64,000 nucleotides of DNA from SHXR01 sp046160305. GTDB lineage: Bacteria; Pseudomonadota; Gammaproteobacteria; Burkholderiales; SG8-39. The DNA lies in the NCBI GenBank assembly GCA_046160305.1, contig JBJXGX010000216.1, forward strand, positions 91,114-155,113. Direction: 5' to 3'. The notes beneath the pieces were generated by a model. That model searched no databases, was not told where the DNA came from, and saw only the letters and a program-made list of their open reading frames with translations. A program made the position numbers and the translations under genes. Below, piece after piece: positions 7,172 to 15,722 of this stretch (position 1 is its first letter; each line of letters begins with the position of its first letter).

Positions 7172-8824
7172 TTACGGCCTGCCCGCACTCTTGCGGCGCG
7201 CTTCCTCGCGCTCCCGCAGGACCCGGCGCTGGACCTTGCCGGTCGTCGTCATCGGCAGACTGTCGATGAATTCGATCTCCTTCGGATATTCATAAGGCGC
7301 AAGCTTGTCGCGCACATGCAGCTTCAGCGCCTCGACCAACATGGGTGTTCCCTCGACACCAGGCTGCAGCACGATGAATGCCTTCACGATATTCGTGCGC
7401 TCCGGATCGGGACTCCCGACCACCGCGGCATTCGCGACACTTGCATGCTTCAGTAGGCAGCTCTCGATCTCGGATGGACCGATCCGATAGCCTGCGCTCT
7501 TGAATACGTCGTCAGCGCGGCCCTGGTACCAGAGGTATCCCTGCTCGTCGCGCGACGCAAGATCGCCGGTGCAACCCCAATCGCCGATGAATTTGTTCCG
7601 GCTCGCCTCAGGATTACCCCAGTAGCCAAGGAAGAACACCGGATCGGCGACCCCGTTCATGTCGGTGCGTCTGACGGCCACTTCGCCGATTTCGCCCACC
7701 GGAACGCAAGCGCCGTCCGCGTCGATGACGGCGACGCGATGCCCGGGATAGGCACGCCCCATCGACCCACTCTTCGCCGGCCAAAGCGACTGCGAATTGC
7801 CGACAATGTAGTTGATCTCGGTCTGCCCGAACATTTCGTTGATCGTTACACCGAGCGCTTGCTGCGCCCACTCGAACACCGTGCCGCCGACCGATTCACC
7901 CGCGCTCATGATCGTACGCAACGAAAGGTCGAAACGCCGCCTTGGCTCGGGCTCGGCCTTCATCATCATCTTCAATGCGGTGGGAAAGAGAAACGTGTTG
8001 CGAATCCGGTACTTCTCGATCAGATAGAAGGCGCGTTCCGCATCGAACCGGCCGCGAAAGCCAAGAATCGGATAGCCGAAATACATGGTGGGCAAGAGTG
8101 CATCCATCAAGCCGCCCGTCCACGCCCAATCCGCGGGCGACCAGAACATGTCCCCTTCGTGCGGAAACAAGTCATGGCTGTGGATGAACCCCGATAGATT
8201 GCCGATCAATACGCGATGGGGTTGCAGCGCCCCTTTGGGCGGTCCGGTCGTCCCACTCGTGTAGACCAGGAGCGCGGCTTCCTCCCCTTTGGTATCGACA
8301 GGGGTGAATCGCGCGGACGCCTTTGCAAGCGACTCGCCCCAACCGTCGACACCGGTATCCCGCGCGCCCGCGACACCGACAATGTACTTGAGTGCCGGCA
8401 ACTCACGCCGCACTTCGACAATATTCTGGAGCGAAGCCGGTTCCACGATCGCGACGGCGGTCGCGCTGTCACGCAAGCGATATTCGAGGGCATCCGGACC
8501 GAAGAGAATCGATAGGGGCATCGCGATCGCACCCATCTGATAACACGCGATATGCGCGATCACCGTCTCGGGGCGCTGCGCCAGAATGATCGCGACCCGG
8601 TCGCCCCGTCCGACGCCAAGGGCCGCCAGCGTGTTCGAGAGTCGATTCGCGTCCTGTTGCAGATCGCGATAGGTATGGACACTCGTGGCACCGCTCTCGT
8701 CTTCCCAATAGAGCGCAGGGCGATCGTGTGCATGCCGGCCGCAACACGCAACGCCCATGTTGAATTGCGCCGGCACCTCCCACTTCCACGAACGGTAAAT
8801 CTCGTCGTACCGATCGATCGCCAT
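7172..8824 (-). CDS. Acyl-CoA synthetase (AMP-forming), medium-chain ACSM-like
   Basis: ATP-dependent activation of a carboxylic acid to its acyl-CoA. The 550-residue protein carries the ANL-superfamily P-loop LVYTSGTTGPPKGALQPHR, the core motif NEMFGQTE, the hinge region with GCTGDLASRDEQGYLWYQGR, and the catalytic Lys in LPMTTTGKVQRRVL near the C-terminus. The order and length match the medium-chain ACSM/AcsA-like branch. It is transcribed away from the haloacid dehalogenase gene through a short 71-base divergent promoter region. The substrate cannot be called; neighbours suggest a short or 2-substituted acid. Confidence 0.93.
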   Translation of the reverse strand: MAIDRYDEIYRSWKWEVPAQFNMGVACCGRHAHDRPALYWEDESGATSVHTYRDLQQDANRLSNTLAALGVGRGDRVAIILAQRPETVIAHIACYQMGAIAMPLSILFGPDALEYRLRDSATAVAIVEPASLQNIVEVRRELPALKYIVGVAGARDTGVDGWGESLAKASARFTPVDTKGEEAALLVYTSGTTGPPKGALQPHRVLIGNLSGFIHSHDLFPHEGDMFWSPADWAWTGGLMDALLPTMYFGYPILGFRGRFDAERAFYLIEKYRIRNTFLFPTALKMMMKAEPEPRRRFDLSLRTIMSAGESVGGTVFEWAQQALGVTINEMFGQTEINYIVGNSQSLWPAKSGSMGRAYPGHRVAVIDADGACVPVGEIGEVAVRRTDMNGVADPVFFLGYWGNPEASRNKFIGDWGCTGDLASRDEQGYLWYQGRADDVFKSAGYRIGPSEIESCLLKHASVANAAVVGSPDPERTNIVKAFIVLQPGVEGTPMLVEALKLHVRDKLAPYEYPKEIEFIDSLPMTTTGKVQRRVLREREEARRKSAGRP

Positions 8825-8865
8825 GCGATGCTCCCCGAATCAACTCGTGTCACAATATCGCGGCG

Positions 8866-8874
8866 CTATTATAG
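8866..8874. promoter_or_regulatory. Symmetric -10 element in divergent acyl-CoA synthetase / dehalogenase promoter
   Basis: CTATTATAG reads as TATTAT on the plus strand (8867-8872) and TATAAT on the minus strand (8868-8873). It lies 29 bases before the dehalogenase ATG and about 42 bases before the synthetase ATG, the right place for both -10 boxes. No good -35 is visible in either direction, so activator dependence is possible. Confidence 0.4.
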
Positions 8875-8895
8875 GCAGGCCATTCAGGAGGGATC

Positions 8896-9567
8896 ATGGT
8901 GCCCAAGCTGAACGCGATGGTGTTCGATGCGTATGGAACGCTCTACGACGTGCACTCGGTGATCACCGAATGCAATGCGATCTGGCCGGAGCGCGGGGCG
9001 GCGATTTCGCAGCTTTGGCGAACCAAGCAGCTCGAGTGGACCTGGCAAAGAACGCTCATGGGTCGCTATGTCGATTTTCGCGAGTTGACGCTCTCGGCCC
9101 TCCGCTATGCCGCCGCCGCGCTGATGCTTCCATGCAGCGACGATACCGCGGCGCGGCTGCTCGATGCCTATCTTCGCCTCGAACCGTTTCCCGACGCGCG
9201 CGATGCCCTCGAATCGCTTCGGCCCGCCACGATGGCGATCCTGTCGAACGGATCACCCAACATGCTAGAACCGCTCGTTGCAAACAGCGGACTCGATCGA
9301 TGGATCACCGATGTCATCAGCGTGGATGCGCTGCACGTCTACAAGCCCACTCCGCGTGTCTACCAGCTCGCGGCCGATCGGCTCGAGTTGCAGCCCGAGG
9401 AGATCGGCTTTGTGTCCGCCAATTGCTGGGACGCCTGCGGTGCGAAGGCATTCGGGTTCCATGTGTTCTGGATCAATCGCACCGGTGCACCCGTCGATGC
9501 GCTCGGCACGCCGCCCGATCACATAGTGAAATCGCTGGCCGATCTGCCGCGTCTCGTATCGCGCTAG
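8896..9567 (+). CDS. Haloacid dehalogenase, type II (L-2-haloacid dehalogenase family)
   Basis: HAD-superfamily enzyme of 223 residues that would hydrolyse (S)-2-haloacids to (R)-2-hydroxyacids. The type II hallmarks are present: nucleophile Asp in MVFDAYGTLYDVHSV, ILSNGSPNML (Ser/Asn of motif II), VYKPTPRVYQLA (Lys of motif III) and FVSANCWDACGAKAFGF (the SxNxWD motif). A strong AGGAGGG lies at 8886-8892. Together with the nearby 2-hydroxyacid dehydrogenase and the divergent acyl-CoA synthetase it could feed a 2-halo- or 2-hydroxy-acid route. Many members of this family have unproven substrates. Confidence 0.93.
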   Translation: MVPKLNAMVFDAYGTLYDVHSVITECNAIWPERGAAISQLWRTKQLEWTWQRTLMGRYVDFRELTLSALRYAAAALMLPCSDDTAARLLDAYLRLEPFPDARDALESLRPATMAILSNGSPNMLEPLVANSGLDRWITDVISVDALHVYKPTPRVYQLAADRLELQPEEIGFVSANCWDACGAKAFGFHVFWINRTGAPVDALGTPPDHIVKSLADLPRLVSR

Positions 9568-9585
9568 TTCGAGCGCGGCCCGCGG

Positions 9586-10803
9586 TCAGTTGAGCTGCAC
9601 GCGTTCGCCCCAAGGCACGGTGCCGCTCCCTTTAACGAGCCACAGCACCGGATAGGCCGGCGCGCGCAACGGAAATTCGCCGAGTGCATCGGTGAAATAA
9701 AGCAGCGCGTCCGGCGCGATGCCGCTTGCCTCGACCCAATCAAAGACCGGTATGAAGCGGGTGGTCCCGCCGCCTTTCAAGTCCGCCGGCAGTTCGATCC
9801 GATTCCAGGCCTCGAACACCCATGGAGTGCCCGGAACGATCGCCGAATCACAGGCAAGCAGGATCACCCGCGCGGACAACTGGCCTTTCAGGGCGTCGAT
9901 CTCGTCCATGAATTGAATCAGATCATCGCGACCCACCGACCCGCTCGTATCGAGTGCGACCACCACATTCAAATGACGACTCGCGAGCCCGGGCAGCAGG
10001 GCTTCGCCGCCACGCCGGCTCGGTCGCTGAAAACTGTAGTCATCACGCGCGATGCTGGCGAGGAATCGCGCGAGCAGTGTTCGCCATGGCAGGCGCGGCT
10101 GCGACGTTGCCGCCATCACGGATCGCCAATTGGCGCCAAGGCGCCCGGCCGCGAGCGCCGCATGCGCGCTGGCAACGAGGCGATCGTTCCAGGTTGACGC
10201 AAGCTGCGTGCTGGTCATCGCCACGCGCGTGCCGAGCTCGTCCACGCCATCGCGATGCGCATCGAGAAAATCGGGCGGCGCCGCCGATGCATCCCGGTCA
10301 ATATTCTCCGGCAGCGGAACCCGGGATCCGGTCTCCACGCCGTCACCGAACCAATGCTCGTCAAACCCATCGTATGTCGCATCGCCGTCAAGCAATGGAT
10401 AGATCTCCTCGGCGGACAGGCCTTTGAAGCGCGGCTCGGCGGTGACGATCGGCGGTGGCGTCATTCCATCGTCCAGCAGCAACTGGTTGACGGCGTGATC
10501 GCACGCGATGTCCCAGCGACGCGCCAGGCGGGGACCTCGCCGCGCGAAATGACCGAGGCCGCAGTGAAGGGCCGCGTGCGCCAGGACGAACTGCGTCTGG
10601 GCAAGCGTGAGCGGGTCGAGGTAGGCCGCGTTGTAGTAGATCAATCGCGCGTCGGTTGCGAGGCTGCCGCAGCGCGCGCTCTCTTGAATCGGCAAGTGGG
10701 CCACCAGCGCACCGAGAAAGGGGCGCTCCAGCATCAAACGGGCACCGGCCGCGCGAAGCTTCCGTGCGACGAAGCCGGAAGGATCCGGCGCATGACCGGC
10801 CAT
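9586..10803 (-). CDS. DUF2201-type metallopeptidase-like / VWA-like protein with degenerate HEXXH
   Basis: Partner protein of the adjacent MoxR ATPase, 405 residues. The N-terminal half is the putative metallopeptidase domain: the usual AHExxHxxxGH appears as LAHAALHCGLGH (His76, Ala77, His80), so the catalytic Glu is Ala, followed by the conserved RRWDIACDHAVNQLLLDDG. The C-terminal half is a VWA-like domain with an intact MIDAS DTSGS (285-289). The ATG at 10803 lies two bases after the MoxR stop; a longer start at 10851 would lie inside it. Such pairs are thought to act in metal- or complex-assembly or proteolysis, but the substrate is unknown. The lost Glu suggests binding rather than peptidase activity. 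Confidence 0.88.
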   Translation of the reverse strand: MAGHAPDPSGFVARKLRAAGARLMLERPFLGALVAHLPIQESARCGSLATDARLIYYNAAYLDPLTLAQTQFVLAHAALHCGLGHFARRGPRLARRWDIACDHAVNQLLLDDGMTPPPIVTAEPRFKGLSAEEIYPLLDGDATYDGFDEHWFGDGVETGSRVPLPENIDRDASAAPPDFLDAHRDGVDELGTRVAMTSTQLASTWNDRLVASAHAALAAGRLGANWRSVMAATSQPRLPWRTLLARFLASIARDDYSFQRPSRRGGEALLPGLASRHLNVVVALDTSGSVGRDDLIQFMDEIDALKGQLSARVILLACDSAIVPGTPWVFEAWNRIELPADLKGGGTTRFIPVFDWVEASGIAPDALLYFTDALGEFPLRAPAYPVLWLVKGSGTVPWGERVQLN

Positions 10804-10805
10804 CG

Positions 10806-11849
10806 CTACGCGCGCGCGAACGACACCAGATCGCGCACTTCGGCCGCCCATTCCGCGAACTGCGGCACGTCGTAGAAGGGCTGACCGATGATCCGATGCA
10901 GGTCGGTCACGAGCATGACGCCAATCTCGCGATGCTTGAAATCGCGGGCGAGGTTGAGCCCAGCGCCGAGCACTGCCCGTCGCTCGGCGGCCCCCAAGCG
11001 GGCAATATGCTGCGCAAGAGAGGTGGCGAAAGCGTATTCGAGTTCGACGCTGTTCAGGGCGGCAAACGCCTCGCCAGCCAACGCGCGCGCCGGATCGGGC
11101 AGCGCATCGAGATGCCGAAGATACGCACCAAACGCCGCGGCGGCATTCGCGCCAACACTGCCTTTGATGCTTTCGCGCTGCAGATCCGGAAGTTCCTTGA
11201 ATTTCCTCAGCGCACCGTCCGCGTATTCCCAGGTGCGTGGCGAGGGAAACGCGGCGGATTGGCGCTCCGGGTCGAACTGAAAAAGCAGATCGGGGCGAAA
11301 CCGCAGGAAAGCGATCAATCGCGCATCAATGCCGGTCTCCAGGGCCCACGCAACCCAATCGTCAACGTCCGGCTCGACCTCGTAGTGCACGAATCGGTTC
11401 GCGAGCGGCGCCGGCATCGCATAGGTGACGCCTCGATCGCCGTGGCGATTGCCTGCCGCAAATATCAGCCAGCCCTCGGGCACGCGATACTCGCCCAATC
11501 TGCGATCAAGAATGAGCTGATACGCCGCGGCCGTAACGGTCGGCACGGCGGACGTAATTTCGTCGAGGAACAAGACGCCCCGCCCTCCATGGCGCTCGCG
11601 GTCCGGCAGGAGTGTTGGAATTGCCCACTGCACGTTGCGACCGTCCCGGAACGGGATGCCGCGCAAATCGGTCGGTTCCATTTGCGCGAGGCGCACATCA
11701 ACCAGTCCGATGCCCGCGCGCGCCGCGGCGGCCGCGACCATGCATGATTTGCCCACTCCGGGCGGCCCCCAGATCATGATCGGCGCGTGCGCCTTCCCGT
11801 CAAAGCTGATCTCGCGCTCGATGACGCGAATCAATTCATTGGGACGCAT
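10806..11849 (-). CDS. MoxR-family AAA+ ATPase
   Basis: A 347-residue AAA+ chaperone-like ATPase of the MoxR group. Walker A is GPPGVGKS (28-35), Walker B is LFLDEI (92-97), sensor-type sequence is LIFAAGNRHGDRGVTYAMPA with arginine PLANRF. The protein starts at an ATG at 11849 and is followed two bases later by the DUF2201/VWA gene, forming a two-gene operon. In known MoxR systems the ATPase remodels a target with the VWA protein as adaptor. A second, distantly related MoxR-VWA pair lies 6 kb away on the other strand. Confidence 0.92.
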   Translation of the reverse strand: MRPNELIRVIEREISFDGKAHAPIMIWGPPGVGKSCMVAAAAARAGIGLVDVRLAQMEPTDLRGIPFRDGRNVQWAIPTLLPDRERHGGRGVLFLDEITSAVPTVTAAAYQLILDRRLGEYRVPEGWLIFAAGNRHGDRGVTYAMPAPLANRFVHYEVEPDVDDWVAWALETGIDARLIAFLRFRPDLLFQFDPERQSAAFPSPRTWEYADGALRKFKELPDLQRESIKGSVGANAAAAFGAYLRHLDALPDPARALAGEAFAALNSVELEYAFATSLAQHIARLGAAERRAVLGAGLNLARDFKHREIGVMLVTDLHRIIGQPFYDVPQFAEWAAEVRDLVSFARA

Positions 11850-12159
11850 CGGTGCGGACTCAGGGACTCAATCTGGGTTCAGGCGGCGGGATGGTATCAC
11901 GCGGAATCGGCGGAATTTGTAGCCCCGCGCACCGTTGAGAATCCCGGATAGGGGCGAAAACCATGTCCGCCCTGCGCCCCCTTCACCCTTCACGGGAAAA
12001 GGAGTCGGGAAGAGAGGGCTCAGCGACGTGATGAAGTTACGTAAAGCTCGGTAAGACACGCTAACATTGCAGGATGTGCACCTGGATCCGCGCGCCGTTT
12101 CGTGCCGTTTTTATGGCTTCCCGGCCAACAGGCCGACCCAATCTACCCCACGATTGCCG

Positions 12160-12708
12160 ATGAACTTCTGCTCGAGTTGCGGACAGCGTGTTGCCTTGCA
12201 AATTCCGACCGGCGATAACCGGCACCGCTATGTCTGCGGCGGCTGCGATGTCATTCACTACCAGAATCCGAAAATGGTGGTCGGGGCGATTCCCGAGTGG
12301 GGCAGCAAGATCCTTCTCTGCCGCCGCGCCATCGAGCCGCGCCACGGCAAATGGACGCTCCCTGCCGGATTCATGGAAAACGGCGAGTCCACGGCAGAGG
12401 CGGCCGCGCGCGAAACACTCGAGGAGGCGAACGCCCGTGTCGAGATGGGTCCGATTTTCTCCGTGCTCTCGGTTCCGCATGTCGACCAGGTGCATATCTT
12501 TTATCGCGCCCGCCTGCTCGATCTCGATTTCTCGCCCGGCACGGAAAGTCTCGATGTAGAGCTGTTCGAGGAAAAAGACATTCCCTGGCGCGAGGTTGCC
12601 TTCCGCACGGTCACGACAACCTTGGAACGGTACTTTCGGGACAGAACAGCAGGGACTTTCCAGTGTCACGCCGATTCGATCCTCCCGATGCGTCCGACCG
12701 GCGAATGA
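12160..12708 (+). CDS. Nudix hydrolase with N-terminal zinc ribbon
   Basis: A 182-residue protein. The first 40 residues are a zinc ribbon with Cys4, Cys7, Cys26 and Cys29 (FCSSCGQ and YVCGGCD). The Nudix box starts at Gly70 (GFMENGESTAEAAARETLEE), with Glu76, Arg84-Glu85 and Glu88-Glu89 correct but Asn-Ala where the consensus has Gly plus a hydrophobic residue. The arrangement recalls NADH pyrophosphatase/ADP-ribose pyrophosphatase relatives but without the NudC N-terminal domain. The start MNFCSSC was preferred to an earlier in-frame start at 12067 because the ribbon begins directly at it. The 310 bases between this gene and the divergent MoxR gene hold no other gene. Confidence 0.88.
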   Translation: MNFCSSCGQRVALQIPTGDNRHRYVCGGCDVIHYQNPKMVVGAIPEWGSKILLCRRAIEPRHGKWTLPAGFMENGESTAEAAARETLEEANARVEMGPIFSVLSVPHVDQVHIFYRARLLDLDFSPGTESLDVELFEEKDIPWREVAFRTVTTTLERYFRDRTAGTFQCHADSILPMRPTGE

Positions 12709-12779
12709 TCGCAGCGCCATCCCATCAGCATTGCGATCATGATGGCGCGGATTCCCGCAACGCCCTTTGAACGATGCGG

Positions 12780-12808
12780 TTGACACCGTAGCATCGTCTC
12801 CGCTAGGT
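12780..12808 (+). promoter_or_regulatory. Putative sigma-70 promoter of the Rieske gene
   Basis: A perfect -35 TTGACA at 12780-12785 is followed after 17 bases by CTAGGT at 12803-12808, a poor -10. It sits 27 bases before the Rieske start, in the only intergenic space available. Confidence 0.35.
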
Positions 12809-12834
12809 TCGCGATTCCTTGCCGTGGAGCACCC

Positions 12835-13542
12835 GTGAACCGCAGAGCGTTCATTCAGATATGTGCTGTGGGATGCGGCGCCACGCAGGTCGACGCATTT
12901 GCGGCGCAAACATCTGACGGGGCGAGCGTCAAGAACTACCAGCGGGCGCAGCTTGTCGACGAATCCGGTACGCCGATCAGGGCGTCGAGTCTGGTGGTCG
13001 ATCGAACGTATATATTCCACTATCCGTTCGCCGGTACCCCGTGTTTTCTACTTGATCTGGGCCGCCCGATGCGTACCGCGGGCGAGTTGCGAACCGCCGA
13101 CGATCGCGGGTATCGCTGGGAGGGTGGTGTCGGCCCCCAACACTCCGTCGTTGCCTATTCGGCCATCTGCGCACATCGAATGACCTATCCGACGCGGGAA
13201 ATCAGCTTCATCGGCTATCGCGATAAGCCAACGCCGCACAGCAAAACGGCGAAAGTGATCCACTGCTGTTCGGAGCACAGTCAATACGATCCCGCCGCGG
13301 GTGGACGGGTCCTTGCCGGGCCCGCGCCCCAACCGCTGGCGGCAATCGTGCTGGATTACGATCGCGCGACCGACTCGGTCTTCGCCATCGGCACCCAGGG
13401 TGGCGAACTGTTCGATGACTTCTTTTCACGATTCGAGTTCAAGCTCGCCTTGGAGCACGGCGGCAAAGCACGATCGGTCGTCGGCAAGTCGGCCGTCGTC
13501 CGGGAACTCACGCAATACTGCAAGCAGCAGGTCAAGTGCTAG
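12835..13542 (+). CDS. Tat-exported Rieske [2Fe-2S] protein
   Basis: A 235-residue protein with a short twin-arginine leader (MNRRAFIQICAVGCG). The Rieske cluster ligands are visible as Cys112-Ala-His114 in SAICAHRMTYPT and Cys145-Ser-Glu-His148 in HCCSEHSQYDPAAGGRVLAG; the second box continues into the family-typical GPAPQPLAAI. It is therefore a membrane-tethered or periplasmic electron carrier, resembling the small subunit of arsenite oxidase or the bc1 Rieske subunit. No catalytic oxidoreductase partner and no cytochrome b lie beside it; the next gene is the unrelated aat. The GTG at 12835 is the start used. Confidence 0.87.
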   Translation: MNRRAFIQICAVGCGATQVDAFAAQTSDGASVKNYQRAQLVDESGTPIRASSLVVDRTYIFHYPFAGTPCFLLDLGRPMRTAGELRTADDRGYRWEGGVGPQHSVVAYSAICAHRMTYPTREISFIGYRDKPTPHSKTAKVIHCCSEHSQYDPAAGGRVLAGPAPQPLAAIVLDYDRATDSVFAIGTQGGELFDDFFSRFEFKLALEHGGKARSVVGKSAVVRELTQYCKQQVKC

Positions 13543-13552
13543 ACCACGCATC

Positions 13553-14275
13553 ATGATTCCCTGGCTTAACCGCGACACGCCGTTTCCGCCACACGAGTTC
13601 GCCATGCAGCAGCCCAACGGGCTCCTCTGCGTGGGCGGCGATCTTTCGCCCGTTCGCCTCCTCGATGCATACAGGCACGGCATTTTTCCCTGGTACTCCG
13701 ATGGCGATCCGATTCTCTGGTGGAGTCCGGACCCGCGCATGGTGTTGTTTCCAGCCGAGCTCAGGGTCACGCGCTCGCTCGCCAAGATCCTGCGCAATCG
13801 CACATACGAAGTTCGCTTCGATACAGCGTTCGACGACGTATTGATCGCTTGCGCCGAGTCGCGCCCTGGCCAAAGCGGCACCTGGATCACCGACGATGTT
13901 CGCGCCGCATACGCCGAGTTGCACCGCCTCGGCCATGCGCATTCAATCGAAACGTGGGTCGACGGCGAGCTCGCCGGGGGTCTCTATGGCGTCTCGCTCG
14001 GTCGCATGTTCTTCGGCGAGTCGATGTTCATGCGGGTGCGGGATGCCTCCAAGATCGCGTTCATTCATCTGGTGGATTTTCTCGTCGATCGAGGCTGCGC
14101 GCTCATTGATTGCCAGATGCATACCGACCACCTGTCGTCCCTTGGCGCCCGCGAGGTCGATCGCGCCGAATTCTTGCAGCATGTCGGAGAGTTGGTAGAC
14201 TACCCGTCGCCCACCGGAAAATGGGACTATTCCCGCGCCAACCTCCGGCCGGCAGGCGATGTCCCAGCTCAATGA
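13553..14275 (+). CDS. aat: Leucyl/phenylalanyl-tRNA--protein transferase
   Basis: Transfers Leu or Phe from tRNA to the N-terminal Lys/Arg of proteins, marking them for ClpAP through ClpS. The 240-residue product has the family signatures MIPWLNRDTPFPP, GLLCVGGDLSP, YRHGIFPWYSDGDPILWWSP and DPRMVLFPAELRV, then AGGLYGVSLGRMFFGESMF and DCQMHTDHLSSLGA. The ATG at 13553 gives exactly the family N-terminus; upstream in-frame codons are inside the Rieske gene. It overlaps bpt by 17 bases, so both N-degron transferases are made together. Confidence 0.97.
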   Translation: MIPWLNRDTPFPPHEFAMQQPNGLLCVGGDLSPVRLLDAYRHGIFPWYSDGDPILWWSPDPRMVLFPAELRVTRSLAKILRNRTYEVRFDTAFDDVLIACAESRPGQSGTWITDDVRAAYAELHRLGHAHSIETWVDGELAGGLYGVSLGRMFFGESMFMRVRDASKIAFIHLVDFLVDRGCALIDCQMHTDHLSSLGAREVDRAEFLQHVGELVDYPSPTGKWDYSRANLRPAGDVPAQ

Positions 14276-15005
14276 CCTACCGCATGCAGCGCTGCAGTTC
14301 TACGTAACCGCGCCGTATCCATGCAGCTACCTGTCCGGGCGGATGGCGCGCTCGCAGGTGGCGACGCCAAGCCATCTGATCGGTAACGATCTCTATGGCG
14401 ATCTGGTCAGACTCGGATTTCGCCGCAGCGGTATCTTCACCTACCGCCCCTACTGCGACAGTTGCCGTGCCTGCGTACCGGTGCGGATCCGCGTCGCGGA
14501 CTTCAAGCAGGCGCGGTACCAGCGACGCGCCTGGGAACAGCACGCGAGCCTCGAGACCCACTCGATGGCACTTCGCTTCCGGGTCGAGCACTACGGGCTC
14601 TATCTACGCTACCAGGCAGCCCGGCATGCGGGCGGCGGCATGGACCAGGACAGCCGTGACCAGTATTCCCATTTCTTGTTGCAGAGCCGGGTCAACACAC
14701 GCCTGATCGAATTCCGCGATGCCGGCAAGCTGGTCATGGTGAGCATCCTCGACTATTTGAATGATGGGCTGTCCTCGGTGTACACGTTCTTCGATCCGGC
14801 ACTCTCGAAGTCGAGCCTTGGCACCTTCAACATTCTTTGGCAGATCGAGCAGGTGAAGCGCCTCGGACTCGAGCATCTGTATCTTGGCTACTGGATTCGC
14901 GACAGCCGCAAGATGTCCTACAAGGCGCGCTTTCGGCCGATCGAAGGATTGATCGACGGTGTGTGGAACCCGCTGCCCGAATTGCGCCCGCCCGGCAGGC
15001 CGTGA
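14259..15005 (+). CDS. bpt: Bacterial aspartate/glutamate leucyltransferase
   Basis: Attaches Leu to N-terminal Asp or Glu, widening the bacterial N-degron pathway. It has 248 residues and the ATE-like fold signatures YPCSYLSGRMARSQVATP (the N-terminal Cys region), FRRSGIFTYRPYCDSCRACV (a CxxC pair) and YLGYWIRDSRKMSYKARFRP near the C-terminus. It overlaps aat upstream by 17 bases and the rnfB start downstream by 1 base (TGATG), so it is part of a tightly coupled operon. Confidence 0.96.
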   Translation: MSQLNDLPHAALQFYVTAPYPCSYLSGRMARSQVATPSHLIGNDLYGDLVRLGFRRSGIFTYRPYCDSCRACVPVRIRVADFKQARYQRRAWEQHASLETHSMALRFRVEHYGLYLRYQAARHAGGGMDQDSRDQYSHFLLQSRVNTRLIEFRDAGKLVMVSILDYLNDGLSSVYTFFDPALSKSSLGTFNILWQIEQVKRLGLEHLYLGYWIRDSRKMSYKARFRPIEGLIDGVWNPLPELRPPGRP

Positions 15006-15664
15006 TGGGATCGTCGCATGTGGCCGATACGCTCGCCCGGTCGATCGATGCGATCCTGCCGCAAACGCAGTGCACGCAATGCGGCTATACCGGGTGCCTG
15101 CCCTATGCACGGGCCATCGCCACGGACGATGCCCCGATCAATCGCTGCCCTCCTGGGGGCTCAACGGTCATCAAGGCGCTGGCGAAACTAGTCGAACGTC
15201 CCGAAGTACCACTTGATCCCGCCTGCGGTGCGACCACCGCATTGCAGGTAGCACGCATCGATGAGTCGCTTTGCATCGGCTGTACGTTTTGCATTCGCGC
15301 CTGTCCGGTGGACGCGATCATCGGCGCTCCAAAAAAAATGCACGTCGTGATCGACGCGCTCTGCACCGGTTGCAATCTCTGTGTTGCGCCGTGTCCGGTC
15401 GATTGCATCACGCTGATACCCGCGGCGGATCGAGCATGGACGCGTGAACGGGCCGATCGGGCGCGGAAACGTCACAATCAAGTGCTAAGGCGGCGCGCGG
15501 AACGGACTCGCCTGCTCGCGGGCAAGCGCGAAGAGGCCGGCGCCATACCGCCGGATGCGACATCGGATCGCGACACGCGGGCTTCCACCCGGCGCACGAA
15601 CCTCATTGCGGCCGTTGCGAGAGCAAGGGCGAAACGCGCTGCCCGGCACGGCGCCCATTCATGA
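15005..15664 (+). CDS. rnfB: RnfB-like ferredoxin subunit, stand-alone
   Basis: A 219-residue iron-sulphur protein. A [4Fe-4S] site of the RnfB type is formed by Cys23, Cys26, Cys31 and Cys48 (TQCTQCGYTGCLPYARAI). Two ferredoxin clusters follow (Cys90, 93, 96, 100 in CIGCTFCIRACP, and Cys120, 123, 126, 130 in CTGCNLCVAPCP). The tail is long, basic and Arg-rich. Unlike RnfB of Rnf complexes it has no N-terminal membrane helix and none of rnfACDGE are nearby. Betaproteobacteria commonly carry this lone gene beside nth, which suggests electron supply to a cytosolic partner, possibly cluster maintenance of Nth; that role is inference. The ATG at 15005 overlaps the bpt stop. Confidence 0.92.
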   Translation: MGSSHVADTLARSIDAILPQTQCTQCGYTGCLPYARAIATDDAPINRCPPGGSTVIKALAKLVERPEVPLDPACGATTALQVARIDESLCIGCTFCIRACPVDAIIGAPKKMHVVIDALCTGCNLCVAPCPVDCITLIPAADRAWTRERADRARKRHNQVLRRRAERTRLLAGKREEAGAIPPDATSDRDTRASTRRTNLIAAVARARAKRAARHGAHS

Positions 15665-15722
15665 CGCGCGTCGCGGGCCACGACATGGATTCACCGCTGC
15701 AATCGATGGGACACGCGGGCCA

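Noticed and set aside
12061..13020. Leftward ORF of 319 codons over the Nudix and Rieske genes
   Set aside because: Both plus-strand genes show clear motifs (Nudix box, Rieske ligands); this frame is a shadow.
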